Positions 33,712 through 41,506 of a stretch of DNA of 64,000 nt are shown piece by piece. The position numbers and the translations under genes were made by a program. This DNA comes from Thioclava dalianensis (lineage in GTDB: Bacteria > Pseudomonadota > Alphaproteobacteria > Rhodobacterales > Rhodobacteraceae), in the NCBI RefSeq assembly GCF_000715505.1, contig NZ_JHEH01000019.1:1-64000 (forward strand), given 5' to 3'. The notes under the pieces were generated by a model. That model was not told the DNA's origin. It saw only the letters and a list, made by a program, of their open reading frames with translations, and searched no databases. Each line of letters begins with the position of its first letter. Positions within the stretch are counted from its first letter, which is position 1.

Positions 33712-34920
33712 GTGACCGCCTACCGCTTCTTGACCTATATTTTCGCACTGCCGGTGCTGATCGCACTTGTCTGGCGGGTGTCGCGCCGGTCCGAAAGCTG
33801 GGTGCATCTGCGCCAGCGGTTGGGCGGCGGCGCTCCGGTCGAAGGCGCGTTATGGCTGCATGCCGCCTCGAATGGCGAGCTGACCTCGGCGCGCGCGCTG
33901 ATCGAGACGCTGCTGGCCGAAAACCCGGAGCGGCGCGTATTGGTCACGACCAATACGGTGAGCGCGCAGGATCTGGCCGTTGGCTGGGGCGATCCGAGGA
34001 TCATCGCGCGGTTGGCCCCGCTGGATCATGCGCTGGGACTGCGCGGCTTTTTGCGGCGGCACAAACCGCATGCGCTGCTCATTGTGGAAAACGAGCTTTG
34101 GCCGAACCGGATCGCTTTGGCCCGGCGGCGCGGCATCCCGGTGATCGTGATCGGCGCACGGATGTCGCAGCGCTCGGCTGCGCGGTGGGCGAAGCTGTCG
34201 CTCGCGCGGCAGATCATGGCGCAGATCACTGCTGTGTCGGCGCAGGACGCAGAGTCGGAGGCGCGGTTTGTGGAGCTAGGGCTTGCGGAGAGCCGGCTGT
34301 TGCCACGGATCAACCTCAAGACCGCGCCGCAGGCTCGCAGTGCAGCCCCGCTCGGCTGGCCGCGCGCCAGCACGATCTTGGCCGCCTCGACCCATGAGGG
34401 CGAGGATGCGCCCGTGCTTGAGGCCTTCGCGCGCGCGCACGCCGCGCGGCCCGAGCTGCGGCTGATCCTTGCGCCCCGCCACCCCCGCCGGAGCGCCGAG
34501 ATCGCGACCCTGATCGCACGGACGGGCCTGCGGCATGCCACGCGCTCGATGGGGGACCCGCCTGATGTCGAGGTCTATCTGGCCGATACTTTGGGCGAGA
34601 TGGACAATTGGTATGCAAGCGCGGGCCTGTGTTTCATCGGCGGTTCGCTTGTCGATAAGGGCGGGCACACCCCCTTTGAGCCCGCAGCCCATCACTGCGC
34701 GATCCTGCACGGTCCTTATGTGTCGAATTTCACCGCCGCCTATGGCGCGCTGGACGCGCAAGGCGGGGCGATTTTGTGCCGGAATGCAGCAGGTTTGGCA
34801 GAGGCGATGCGCGATTTGGGCGTGGCCGAGCAGACCCAGATGGCGCAAGCGGCCCGCGATGCGCTTGGTCCGCCTGAGGATCTGGAACGGTTGACAGAGG
34901 CGATGCGCCGATGGCTCTGA
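33712..34920 (+). CDS. waaA: 3-deoxy-D-manno-octulosonic acid (Kdo) transferase
   Basis: 402 residues. It adds Kdo from CMP-Kdo to lipid A precursor at the inner membrane. A hydrophobic N-terminal anchor (residues 4-23) is followed by the GT30 N-domain with HAASNGE, whose Glu is the catalytic base (HAASVGE in E. coli), and IVENELWPN. The C-domain has GGSLVDKGGHTPFEPA, the donor-binding loop. Start is GTG 33712; the overlapping ATG at 33710 is out of frame. It stands alone here, without lpxK. Confidence 0.92.
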   Translation: MTAYRFLTYIFALPVLIALVWRVSRRSESWVHLRQRLGGGAPVEGALWLHAASNGELTSARALIETLLAENPERRVLVTTNTVSAQDLAVGWGDPRIIARLAPLDHALGLRGFLRRHKPHALLIVENELWPNRIALARRRGIPVIVIGARMSQRSAARWAKLSLARQIMAQITAVSAQDAESEARFVELGLAESRLLPRINLKTAPQARSAAPLGWPRASTILAASTHEGEDAPVLEAFARAHAARPELRLILAPRHPRRSAEIATLIARTGLRHATRSMGDPPDVEVYLADTLGEMDNWYASAGLCFIGGSLVDKGGHTPFEPAAHHCAILHGPYVSNFTAAYGALDAQGGAILCRNAAGLAEAMRDLGVAEQTQMAQAARDALGPPEDLERLTEAMRRWL

Positions 34921-34990
34921 ACCGCTCATCCCCCTTGCATCGCGCCCGCGATTGCTTATTTCAAAGAGAGGGTTTGACAGGGTTTCCAGC

Positions 34991-35437
34991 ATGATCCGCT
35001 ACATGTTGCAATGCGAGAAAGGCCACCGTTTCGAGAGCTGGTTTCCTTCGGGCGACGGGTTCGATGCTTTGGTGCGCGCCGGTCAGATCGATTGCCCCGA
35101 CTGCGGATCACGCGAGATCAGCAAATCCCTGATGGCGCCCGCTCTCGCCTCAAACACCCGCAAATCGTCAGAACAAACCCGGGCGCAGAACGCTCATCCG
35201 CTCTCGACACCGCGCAATGCCCGCGAAGAGGCATTGGCCGCGATGCGCCGTGCGGTTGAGGAAAATTCCGATTACGTCGGCATGAAATTTTCCAGCGAGG
35301 CACGCAAAATGCATGCCGGAGAGATCCCCGCGCGGACGATCCATGGCGAGGCAAAGCTTGAAGAGGCCCGCGAGATGATCGAAGAAGGCATCGCCGTGAT
35401 GCCGCTTCCTTTCGTGCCCGGGCGCAAGACGAACTGA
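34991..35437 (+). CDS. DUF1178 family protein
   Basis: 148 residues, function unknown. The N-terminus IRYMLQCEKGHRFESWFPSG and IDCPDCGS give a Cys-His / Cys-x2-Cys zinc-ribbon-like site (C8, H11 region and C35-x2-C38). The middle is low complexity; the C-terminus FSSEARKMHAGEIPARTIHGEA is conserved across alphaproteobacterial DUF1178 proteins. Start ATG 34991 gives the conserved N-terminus. It lies between waaA and a flavin oxidase with short gaps. Confidence 0.85.
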   Translation: MIRYMLQCEKGHRFESWFPSGDGFDALVRAGQIDCPDCGSREISKSLMAPALASNTRKSSEQTRAQNAHPLSTPRNAREEALAAMRRAVEENSDYVGMKFSSEARKMHAGEIPARTIHGEAKLEEAREMIEEGIAVMPLPFVPGRKTN

Positions 35438-35486
35438 GCTTGCAATCGGGCGCTGGCCTCACCCCCTCGCGCCTTTAGGAGATTCC

Positions 35487-36890
35487 ATGCTGAGCCCCGC
35501 AGACGACGCCTTCGCAACCCGACTTGCAGAGGCCGTCCCCGGTTTGCGCATCGGTGCGCCCGAGCCGCGCCACCTTGAAGAGCCGCGCGGGCGCTATCAT
35601 GGTTTGGGCGGGCTTCTCGTGCGCCCCCGCTCCACTCAAGAAGTTGCTGCGATCGTAGCACTCTGCCACGCGGATCGGGTCGCCATCGTGCCCTATGGCG
35701 GAGGAACCGGGTTGGTTGGCGGCCAGATCCTAGAGAGTGGCCCGCCGCCGGTTCTTCTGAGCCTTGAGGCGCTGCGCTCCGTGCGCGCCGTCACCCGCCA
35801 TGTGCTTGAAATCGAAGCAGGCGCGAGCCTGCAGGATGCCCATGACGCCGCCGATGCCGAGGGGCGGCTTTTTCCGCTGACCATCGCGAGCCAAGGCAGC
35901 GCGCAGATCGGCGGCGTGCTTGCGACCAATGCGGGCGGGGTGAATGTGCTGCGCTACGGCAATGCGCGCGAGCTGTGTCTGGGCGTTGAGGCGGTTCTGG
36001 CCGATGGCACGGTGATCTCGGGGCTCAAACATCTGCGCAAGGACAATACCGGCTACGATCTCAAGGATCTGCTGATTGGCTCGGAGGGCTCGCTCGGGAT
36101 CATCACCGCCGCCACCTTGCGCCTGCATCCGCGCCCGGCCACCCAAGGCACTGCGATGATGGTGGTGCGCGATCCCGCCGCGGCACTTTCGCTGCTCGAG
36201 CTGGCAGAGGCGCGCATGCCCGGCTGCATCTCGGCGTTCGAATTGATCTCGGGGCAAGGGTTGGGCTTTTTGCGCGATGTCGGCCCCGAGGTGCATCAGC
36301 CTTTTGCCGAACCGCCCGAATGGATGGTGCTCACCGAGATCGGGCTGCCCGACGGGATCGCCCCGGAAGAGGCGTTGACGGACCTGTTTGAGGCGGCGGG
36401 AGAGCTGGTGCAAGACGGGGTGATCGCAAGCTCGCAGGGGCAGCGCAACCAGATGTGGACGCTGCGCGAAAGCCTGCCCGAGGCCAATAAGCGGATCGGC
36501 TCGATCTCAAGCCATGACATTTCACTGCCGCTGCCCAAGCTGGCCGAGTTCATCGACACCGCGCGGGCCCGGATCGCAGCGCTCGGAGATATGCGGATCA
36601 ATTGCTTTGGCCATGTCGGCGACGGCAATCTGCATTTCAACGTGTTTCCCGCCAAGGGGCGCGAGCGTTCCGAATATGAGGCGTTGCGCAAAGACGTGGC
36701 CGCGCTGGTCTATGATCTTGTCGACACCTTCGGCGGGTCGATCTCGGCTGAGCATGGGATCGGGCGGCTCAAGGTTGCTGATCTGGTGCACTATGGCGAT
36801 CCGGGCAAGCTGGCCGCGATGCGCGCGATCAAGGCGGCCCTCGACCCCGAGGGCATTCTCAACCCCGGCGCCGTGCTTGCCGCGCAGTGA
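35487..36890 (+). CDS. FAD-linked oxidase (GlcD / D-2-hydroxy acid dehydrogenase family)
   Basis: 467 residues, cytoplasmic or membrane-associated. The FAD-binding domain 4 motif is VPYGGGTGLVGG (about 70-81), with GGVLATNAGG and LLIGSEGSLGIIT also for FAD. The C-terminal domain shows NCFGHVGDGNLHFNVFP and ISAEHGIGRLK, whose His residues bind the metal/hydroxy-acid in D-lactate and D-2-hydroxyglutarate dehydrogenases. No glcE or glcF partner is present, so it is the single-subunit type. Exact substrate (D-lactate, D-2-hydroxyglutarate, other) cannot be told. Confidence 0.88.
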   Translation: MLSPADDAFATRLAEAVPGLRIGAPEPRHLEEPRGRYHGLGGLLVRPRSTQEVAAIVALCHADRVAIVPYGGGTGLVGGQILESGPPPVLLSLEALRSVRAVTRHVLEIEAGASLQDAHDAADAEGRLFPLTIASQGSAQIGGVLATNAGGVNVLRYGNARELCLGVEAVLADGTVISGLKHLRKDNTGYDLKDLLIGSEGSLGIITAATLRLHPRPATQGTAMMVVRDPAAALSLLELAEARMPGCISAFELISGQGLGFLRDVGPEVHQPFAEPPEWMVLTEIGLPDGIAPEEALTDLFEAAGELVQDGVIASSQGQRNQMWTLRESLPEANKRIGSISSHDISLPLPKLAEFIDTARARIAALGDMRINCFGHVGDGNLHFNVFPAKGRERSEYEALRKDVAALVYDLVDTFGGSISAEHGIGRLKVADLVHYGDPGKLAAMRAIKAALDPEGILNPGAVLAAQ

Positions 36891-36910
36891 CCCCGCCCCC
36901 TGAGGCCAAT

Positions 36911-36944
36911 AAAAAGCGCCTCGCTTGGGGGAAAGCGAGGCGCT
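36911..36944 (-). terminator. Terminator for the mtnP-apt operon
   Basis: AGCGCCTCGCTT (36915-36926) and AAGCGAGGCGCT (36933-36944) form a 12-bp perfect stem with a 6-base loop. On the minus strand the stem is followed by TTTTT. It sits between the convergent flavin oxidase and apt and may also stop plus-strand transcripts less efficiently. Confidence 0.8.
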
Positions 36945-37021
36945 GCACATTGGTTCACGTGTTTGCAAGCAGCTGAACCGTTTGGCCTTCACAGGTTTTC
37001 GCGATTCCGGTTGAGAAAGTC

Positions 37022-37564
37022 TTAAGCGCCGTCGAATTCGCAAAGAACACTCACATTCATCCCGAGGCTCTCCAAAAGCCTCCGCCCGCCCAGCTCGGGC
37101 AGATCCACGATGAACGAACAGCCGACGATCTCGCCACCCACCCGTTCCAGAAGCTGGATACCCGCCTGCGCGGTGCCGCCCGTGGCCAGAAGATCATCGA
37201 CCAAAAGCACCTTTTCGCCCGGCTGGATCGCGTCCTCATGCATCTCCATCACGGCCTCGCCATATTCCAGCGTATAGGCCTGACTGATGGTCTGGCCGGG
37301 CAGTTTGCCCTTCTTGCGGATCGGCACGAAGCCCTTGGACAGCTGATGCGCAATCGCGCCCCCAAGAATGAAACCGCGCGCCTCGAGCCCCACGACCTTG
37401 TCGATCTTCTGGCCCGCCCAAGGGTGCAAAAGCTGGTCGATCGCCATGCGAAAGCCGCGCGGATCGGCAAAGAGCGTCGTCACATCGCGAAACAAAATCC
37501 CCTCATGCGGAAAATCCGCGATCGTGCGAATATAGTCTTTGACGGTCTTGCTCTGAGGGCTCAT
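37022..37564 (-). CDS. apt: Adenine phosphoribosyltransferase
   Basis: 180 residues. It turns adenine and PRPP into [18 protein letters not shown] (about 17-31) and the PRPP motif [14 protein letters not shown] (about 118-131) are the Apt signatures. It follows mtnP by 49 bases, which releases adenine from methylthioadenosine, so the two form a salvage pair. Confidence 0.96.
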   Translation of the reverse strand: MSPQSKTVKDYIRTIADFPHEGILFRDVTTLFADPRGFRMAIDQLLHPWAGQKIDKVVGLEARGFILGGAIAHQLSKGFVPIRKKGKLPGQTISQAYTLEYGEAVMEMHEDAIQPGEKVLLVDDLLATGGTAQAGIQLLERVGGEIVGCSFIVDLPELGGRRLLESLGMNVSVLCEFDGA

Positions 37565-37613
37565 GGCGTGCTCGCTTCGTTGGAAATGTCTGTCGGAACG
37601 GCTTGGGCCGGGC

Positions 37614-38480
37614 TCACAGCCCCCGCCCCGCCACGGTTTGAAGCCTGTGGATCATCTCGGGATCACGCTTGCCGGGCGCGGTCATCACGGCGCAGTCGAG
37701 CGCCGCACCGCAGCCTGTCGCGCATGTCTCCTGCGGGCCTGCGATCAGCTCTGGCAAAGCGCTCAGCAGGTCGCGCGCCTTGGCCGCGTTTTTCTGGGCC
37801 ACCGCGATCACCTGCGCCACATCGACCGCGTCGTGATCGGGATGCCAGCAATCATAATCGGTGATCATCGCGATACAGGCGTAATGCAGCTCGGCCTCGC
37901 GGGCGAGCTTGGCCTCGGGCATGCCGGTCATCCCGATCACATCCGCGCCCCAGCTCCGATAGAGCTCACTCTCGGCCTTGGTCGAGAATTGCGGCCCCTC
38001 CATCGCGACATAAGTACCGCCCTCATGCACGGTGAGGCCGGTCGATTTCGCCGCCTGCGCACATAGAGCGGCAAGATCGGCGCACACCGGATGGGCCACC
38101 GAGACATGCCCGACCAGCCCCGGCCCGAAAAAGCTTTTCTCACGCGCAAATGTCCGGTCGATATATTGGTCGACGATCAGGAAATCGCCCGGCGCATAGG
38201 CCTCCTTGAGTGAGCCCACTGCCGAGACCGCCACCACATCGGTTACGCCAAGCTGCTTGAGCGCATCGATATTGGCGCGGTAAGGGACGGAGCTGGGCGT
38301 GTGGACATGGCCGCGCCCGTGACGCGGCAGAAAGGCCATCTTCACGCCGGAAAGCCGCCCCGTGAGGATTTGATCGGATGGCGCGCCCCAGGGAGTCTCA
38401 AGGCTCACCCAAGCGGGCTCTTCCAGCCCCGCGATATCGTAGAGGCCCGAGCCGCCGATCACGCCGATCATCCTGTCCAT
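37614..38480 (-). CDS. mtnP: S-methyl-5'-thioadenosine phosphorylase
   Basis: 288 residues. It cleaves methylthioadenosine with phosphate to adenine and methylthioribose-1-phosphate. [12 protein letters not shown] at the N-terminus is the phosphate-binding strand, LPRHGRGH the second phosphate motif, and [11 protein letters not shown] and [16 protein letters not shown] the substrate-binding regions of the MTAP type. ATG 38480 has AGGAG seven bases before it and is preferred to 38471. First gene of mtnP-apt. Confidence 0.94.
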   Translation of the reverse strand: MDRMIGVIGGSGLYDIAGLEEPAWVSLETPWGAPSDQILTGRLSGVKMAFLPRHGRGHVHTPSSVPYRANIDALKQLGVTDVVAVSAVGSLKEAYAPGDFLIVDQYIDRTFAREKSFFGPGLVGHVSVAHPVCADLAALCAQAAKSTGLTVHEGGTYVAMEGPQFSTKAESELYRSWGADVIGMTGMPEAKLAREAELHYACIAMITDYDCWHPDHDAVDVAQVIAVAQKNAAKARDLLSALPELIAGPQETCATGCGAALDCAVMTAPGKRDPEMIHRLQTVAGRGL

Positions 38481-38616
38481 CCGATTGCTCCTTTGCCGAA
38501 GTCGCTGCACCGCCGCGAGACTAGGACGGCACGGGCGCGGAAGAAAGACCTATTGCTGCGCCCTGCCCTGCGCGGTATCGCATTGAGGGGACATGCGCCG
38601 GAGGGGAGCCTGCGAG

Positions 38617-39489
38617 ATGGAAAACACACGAGGCTCGGTTCTGATGGTGGCAGCGATGGCCGCCTTCGCGATGGAGGATATGTTCGTCAAATCCGCTGCG
38701 CGTGAGGTCTCGGTCGGGCTGGTGCTGATGCTGTTCGGTCTGGGTGGTGCGGCTGTGTTTGCCTGCCTGATCAAAGGCCGCGGCCAGCGCCTGCTGCACC
38801 CCGCACTGACCTCGGCGCCGATGCTGACCAAGCTCAGCTTCGAGGTGGTCGGGCGGCTGGGATATACGCTCGGGATCGCGCTGACGCCGCTGTCGAACGC
38901 CTCGACGATCCTTCAGGCCACGCCGCTTGTCGTGGTCGCCGGGGCCGCGCTGGTGTTTTCCGAGCGGGTCGATGCGAAACGCTGGTTTGCCATCGGCATC
39001 GGGTTTCTGGGTGTATTGATCGTGCTGCGCCCGGGGCTGGACGGATTCGTGCCCGCAGCCCTTTGGACCGTGCTGGGGATGTTCGGCTTTGCCGGACGTG
39101 ACCTTGCGACCCGCGCCTGCCCACCGGTTCTGTCGAATTTCCAGCTGAGCCTTTATGGCTTTGCGATGCTGATCCCAACGGGGGCGCTGATCATGGTGAT
39201 CACCGGGGGCACCAGCGGCGCGCTCGACGTGGTCGCGCTGCGCGATGTCGCGGGGGCCGTGTGCTTTGGCAGCTTTGCCTATTGGGCGCTGACAAAGGCG
39301 ATGCGCATGGGCGAGGTCTCGGTAATCACTCCGTTCCGCTACACCCGCCTGATCTTCGCGCTGATCCTCGGCGCGATGGTCTTTGGCGAGCGACCGGATG
39401 GCGCGATGATCCTCGGCTCCGTGCTGATCGTGGCGAGCGGGCTCTACACCCTTCTGGAGCAGCGCCGCGCCCGCCGCAGTCTGGCTTAA
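38617..39489 (+). CDS. EamA/DMT family transporter
   Basis: 290 residues, ten membrane helices in two EamA repeats (about 8-135 and 145-285). LTPLSNASTILQATPLVVVAGAALVFSE is the typical end of the first repeat and MGEVSVITPFRYTRLIFALILG the second. S-adenosylmethionine transporters of this superfamily look similar, and the divergent neighbour is methylthioadenosine phosphorylase, but that link is speculative. ATG 38617 has GAGGGGAG upstream; ATG 38593 is possible. It overlaps the convergent flavin reductase gene by 4 bases. Confidence 0.85.
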   Translation: MENTRGSVLMVAAMAAFAMEDMFVKSAAREVSVGLVLMLFGLGGAAVFACLIKGRGQRLLHPALTSAPMLTKLSFEVVGRLGYTLGIALTPLSNASTILQATPLVVVAGAALVFSERVDAKRWFAIGIGFLGVLIVLRPGLDGFVPAALWTVLGMFGFAGRDLATRACPPVLSNFQLSLYGFAMLIPTGALIMVITGGTSGALDVVALRDVAGAVCFGSFAYWALTKAMRMGEVSVITPFRYTRLIFALILGAMVFGERPDGAMILGSVLIVASGLYTLLEQRRARRSLA

Positions 39490-40079
39490 TCGGGCCGCTG
39501 CATCTCGAAGAGATCGCTCACGGCCGCGTAGTCGAAATATCCGAGCCGCGAGAGGCGATCTTCCGGCAGGTAGCGCCCGTCCTTGAGGCAAGCGTCATTG
39601 ATATGAATGCCGGTCACCTCGCCATGCACGAGAAAAGCCGACTCGCCCAGCAGCTTGATCACCTGCACGACGCGGCATTCAAGGCTGGCAGGCGCTTGTG
39701 CGACACGCGGGCAGTCGATGGTCTCGCAGGCGGCCTTCTCGATCCCGCAAGCCTCGAACTCGTCGATACCGGCTGCGAAATTCGCGCAGCTCGCATTCAT
39801 CTGATCTTTCAGCGCCGAGGTCACGAGGTTGACGCAAAACACCCCCGATTCGCGCAGCTGCGCGACGCTGTCCTTGGTGTCATCGCGGTCGGGCTTCACC
39901 CCGGTCGAGGAAAATATCACCTGCGGCGGCGTATAGGCCACGGCGTTGAAAAACGAATAGGGCGAGAGATTGTCCCCCATCGTCCCACGCGTCGAGATCC
40001 ATGCAATCGGACGCGGCGCAACAATGGCATTGAAGGGGTTATGCGGCAGACCGTGACCGTCTTTGGGTTCGTAAAACAT
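39486..40079 (-). CDS. Flavin reductase family protein (FMN-binding split barrel)
   Basis: 197 residues. IVAPRPIAWISTRG (19-32) and NLSPYSFFNAVAYTPPQVIFS form the FMN-binding barrel, and the C-terminal part has LVHGEVTGIHIND. Members either reduce free flavin for partner monooxygenases or bind flavin without a known reaction. No partner oxygenase is near. It diverges from the GNAT gene over 65 bases. Confidence 0.87.
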   Translation of the reverse strand: MFYEPKDGHGLPHNPFNAIVAPRPIAWISTRGTMGDNLSPYSFFNAVAYTPPQVIFSSTGVKPDRDDTKDSVAQLRESGVFCVNLVTSALKDQMNASCANFAAGIDEFEACGIEKAACETIDCPRVAQAPASLECRVVQVIKLLGESAFLVHGEVTGIHINDACLKDGRYLPEDRLSRLGYFDYAAVSDLFEMQRPD

Positions 40080-40144
40080 TGAGCCTCCTGTTTGATCCTG
40101 AGTTTAGCGCGTGCTACCGCGTCTGACAGGGTAAAAGGGCGCAG

Positions 40145-40630
40145 ATGATGTATCAGCTCGAGGAAGAGACCGCCGAGGACTGGTGGGAAGTGGAAGCGCT
40201 CTATGACCTGTGCTTTGCACCGGGGCGCACTGCGCTGTCCTCTTACCGCCTGCGTGACGGCGTGGCCAAGGTCGCACCGCTTTGCCTGACACTGCGCCAA
40301 GGCGGCATTCTGGCCGCTGTGATCCGCTACTGGCCGGTGAAGGTGTCGGGCAACCGCGTGCTGCTTTTGGGGCCGATTGCCGTGCACCCGACGCGTCAGG
40401 GCGAAGGGCTGGGCGGGATGTTGATGTATGAGAGCCTCGCGCGCGCCGAGCGGCTGGGCTGGGAGCGCGTGCTCTTGGTGGGCGATGCACCCTATTACTC
40501 GCGCTTTGGCTTTTCCAAGCTCGACGATGTGGAGATGCCGCCCCCCACCAACCCCGACCGCGTGCTGGGCCTCGCACTCGTGCCCGGCGCATGGGATGGC
40601 GTGACAGGATCGGTCGAGAAAGCCAGCTGA
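40145..40630 (+). CDS. GNAT family N-acetyltransferase
   Basis: 161 residues. LLLGPIAVHPTRQGEGLGGMLMYESL (about 74-99) contains the acetyl-CoA loop (R/Q-x-x-G-x-G). VLLVGDAPYYSRFGF near residue 120 is the hallmark of the YhbS-like subgroup. The substrate is unknown. It is followed by an EcsC gene on the same strand after about 50 bases. Confidence 0.86.
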   Translation: MMYQLEEETAEDWWEVEALYDLCFAPGRTALSSYRLRDGVAKVAPLCLTLRQGGILAAVIRYWPVKVSGNRVLLLGPIAVHPTRQGEGLGGMLMYESLARAERLGWERVLLVGDAPYYSRFGFSKLDDVEMPPPTNPDRVLGLALVPGAWDGVTGSVEKAS

Positions 40631-40681
40631 TTGCCCAAACCGACCCACCATCCCATATATGGGAGAACGATGGAGGCTTGG

Positions 40682-41434
40682 ATGGCAGAAATTCTTCCCC
40701 CGGTGAGCGATCCCGATCTGCTTTCGCAGATTGATGCGCTGGCCAAACGGCACCGCGAGGCAAGCGGCGTCGTCATGCAATTGATCGGCTATATCGGCGG
40801 CTCCGCCGAGGGGCTGCTGGGCAAGCTGCCCGCCCCTGTGCGCAACGGGCTGGACGGGGCGACGGAGCGGGCCCTGATGGGGGCTATGGGGGCGGCCGAG
40901 CGCTCTCGCGGGATCGTGTCGGACCGTCCCGACTGGGTCAACCGCACCCTGACCACCATGATGGGCGCGGCCGGTGGCGCAGGTGGGCTTGGCAGCTCGC
41001 TCGCCGAGCTGCCCTTCACCGTGACGATGCTACTGCGCGCGATCCAAGGCATTGCCGCCGAGCACGGGTTCGATCCGGCCTCGCGCGAGGTGCGGTTGGA
41101 GTGCCTGCGGGTTTTCGCCTCTGCCGGACCGCTTACGCGTGACGACGGTATGGATCTGAGCTTTCTCACCGCGCGCACCACGATCACCGGACCGAGCCTC
41201 AGATCGCTTGTCGCCAAGGTCGCACCGCGCCTCTCTGCGGTGCTAGGCCAGAAGCTGGCAGCCCAAGCGGCCCCGATCCTTGGCGCTGCTGCCGGGGCTG
41301 CGGTGAATTATTCCTTTACCAGCTACTATCAGGAAATCGCCCGCGTCCATTTCGGCCTGAAACGACTGGCGCGTGAGAGCGGAACCGATGAGGGGCTTTT
41401 GCGCGAGGAGCTTGTGGCGCGCTTACAAGGCTAG
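40682..41434 (+). CDS. EcsC family protein
   Basis: About 250 residues, function poorly known. The family takes its name from Bacillus EcsC, linked to an ABC transporter, but no transporter is adjacent here. Visible are a long helical N-terminal half, a glycine/alanine-rich middle (GAAGGAGGLGSSLAELP) and a second hydrophobic region AAPILGAAAGAAVNYSFTSYY, both able to insert in or lie on a membrane. ATG 40682 has a perfect GGAGG five bases upstream; ATG 40670 is the alternative. Confidence 0.8.
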   Translation: MAEILPPVSDPDLLSQIDALAKRHREASGVVMQLIGYIGGSAEGLLGKLPAPVRNGLDGATERALMGAMGAAERSRGIVSDRPDWVNRTLTTMMGAAGGAGGLGSSLAELPFTVTMLLRAIQGIAAEHGFDPASREVRLECLRVFASAGPLTRDDGMDLSFLTARTTITGPSLRSLVAKVAPRLSAVLGQKLAAQAAPILGAAAGAAVNYSFTSYYQEIARVHFGLKRLARESGTDEGLLREELVARLQG

Positions 41435-41453
41435 ATCCACCGCCGCGCCGGTA

Positions 41454-41497
41454 GCTCCGGGCGGGAGCCTCCGGCGGGGATACTTGGATCAAGAGGA
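41454..41497. repeat. Dispersed 3'-end element, copy 2, with GC hairpin
   Basis: GGATACTTGGATCAAGAGGA (41478-41497) is preceded by a small hairpin GCTCC (41454-41458) / GGAGC (41464-41468). It fills the 72-base gap between the convergent ends of the EcsC gene and ptsP. Unlike copy 1, the right arm of the long stem is absent. Confidence 0.6.
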
Positions 41498-41506
41498 CGC
41501 CAGATC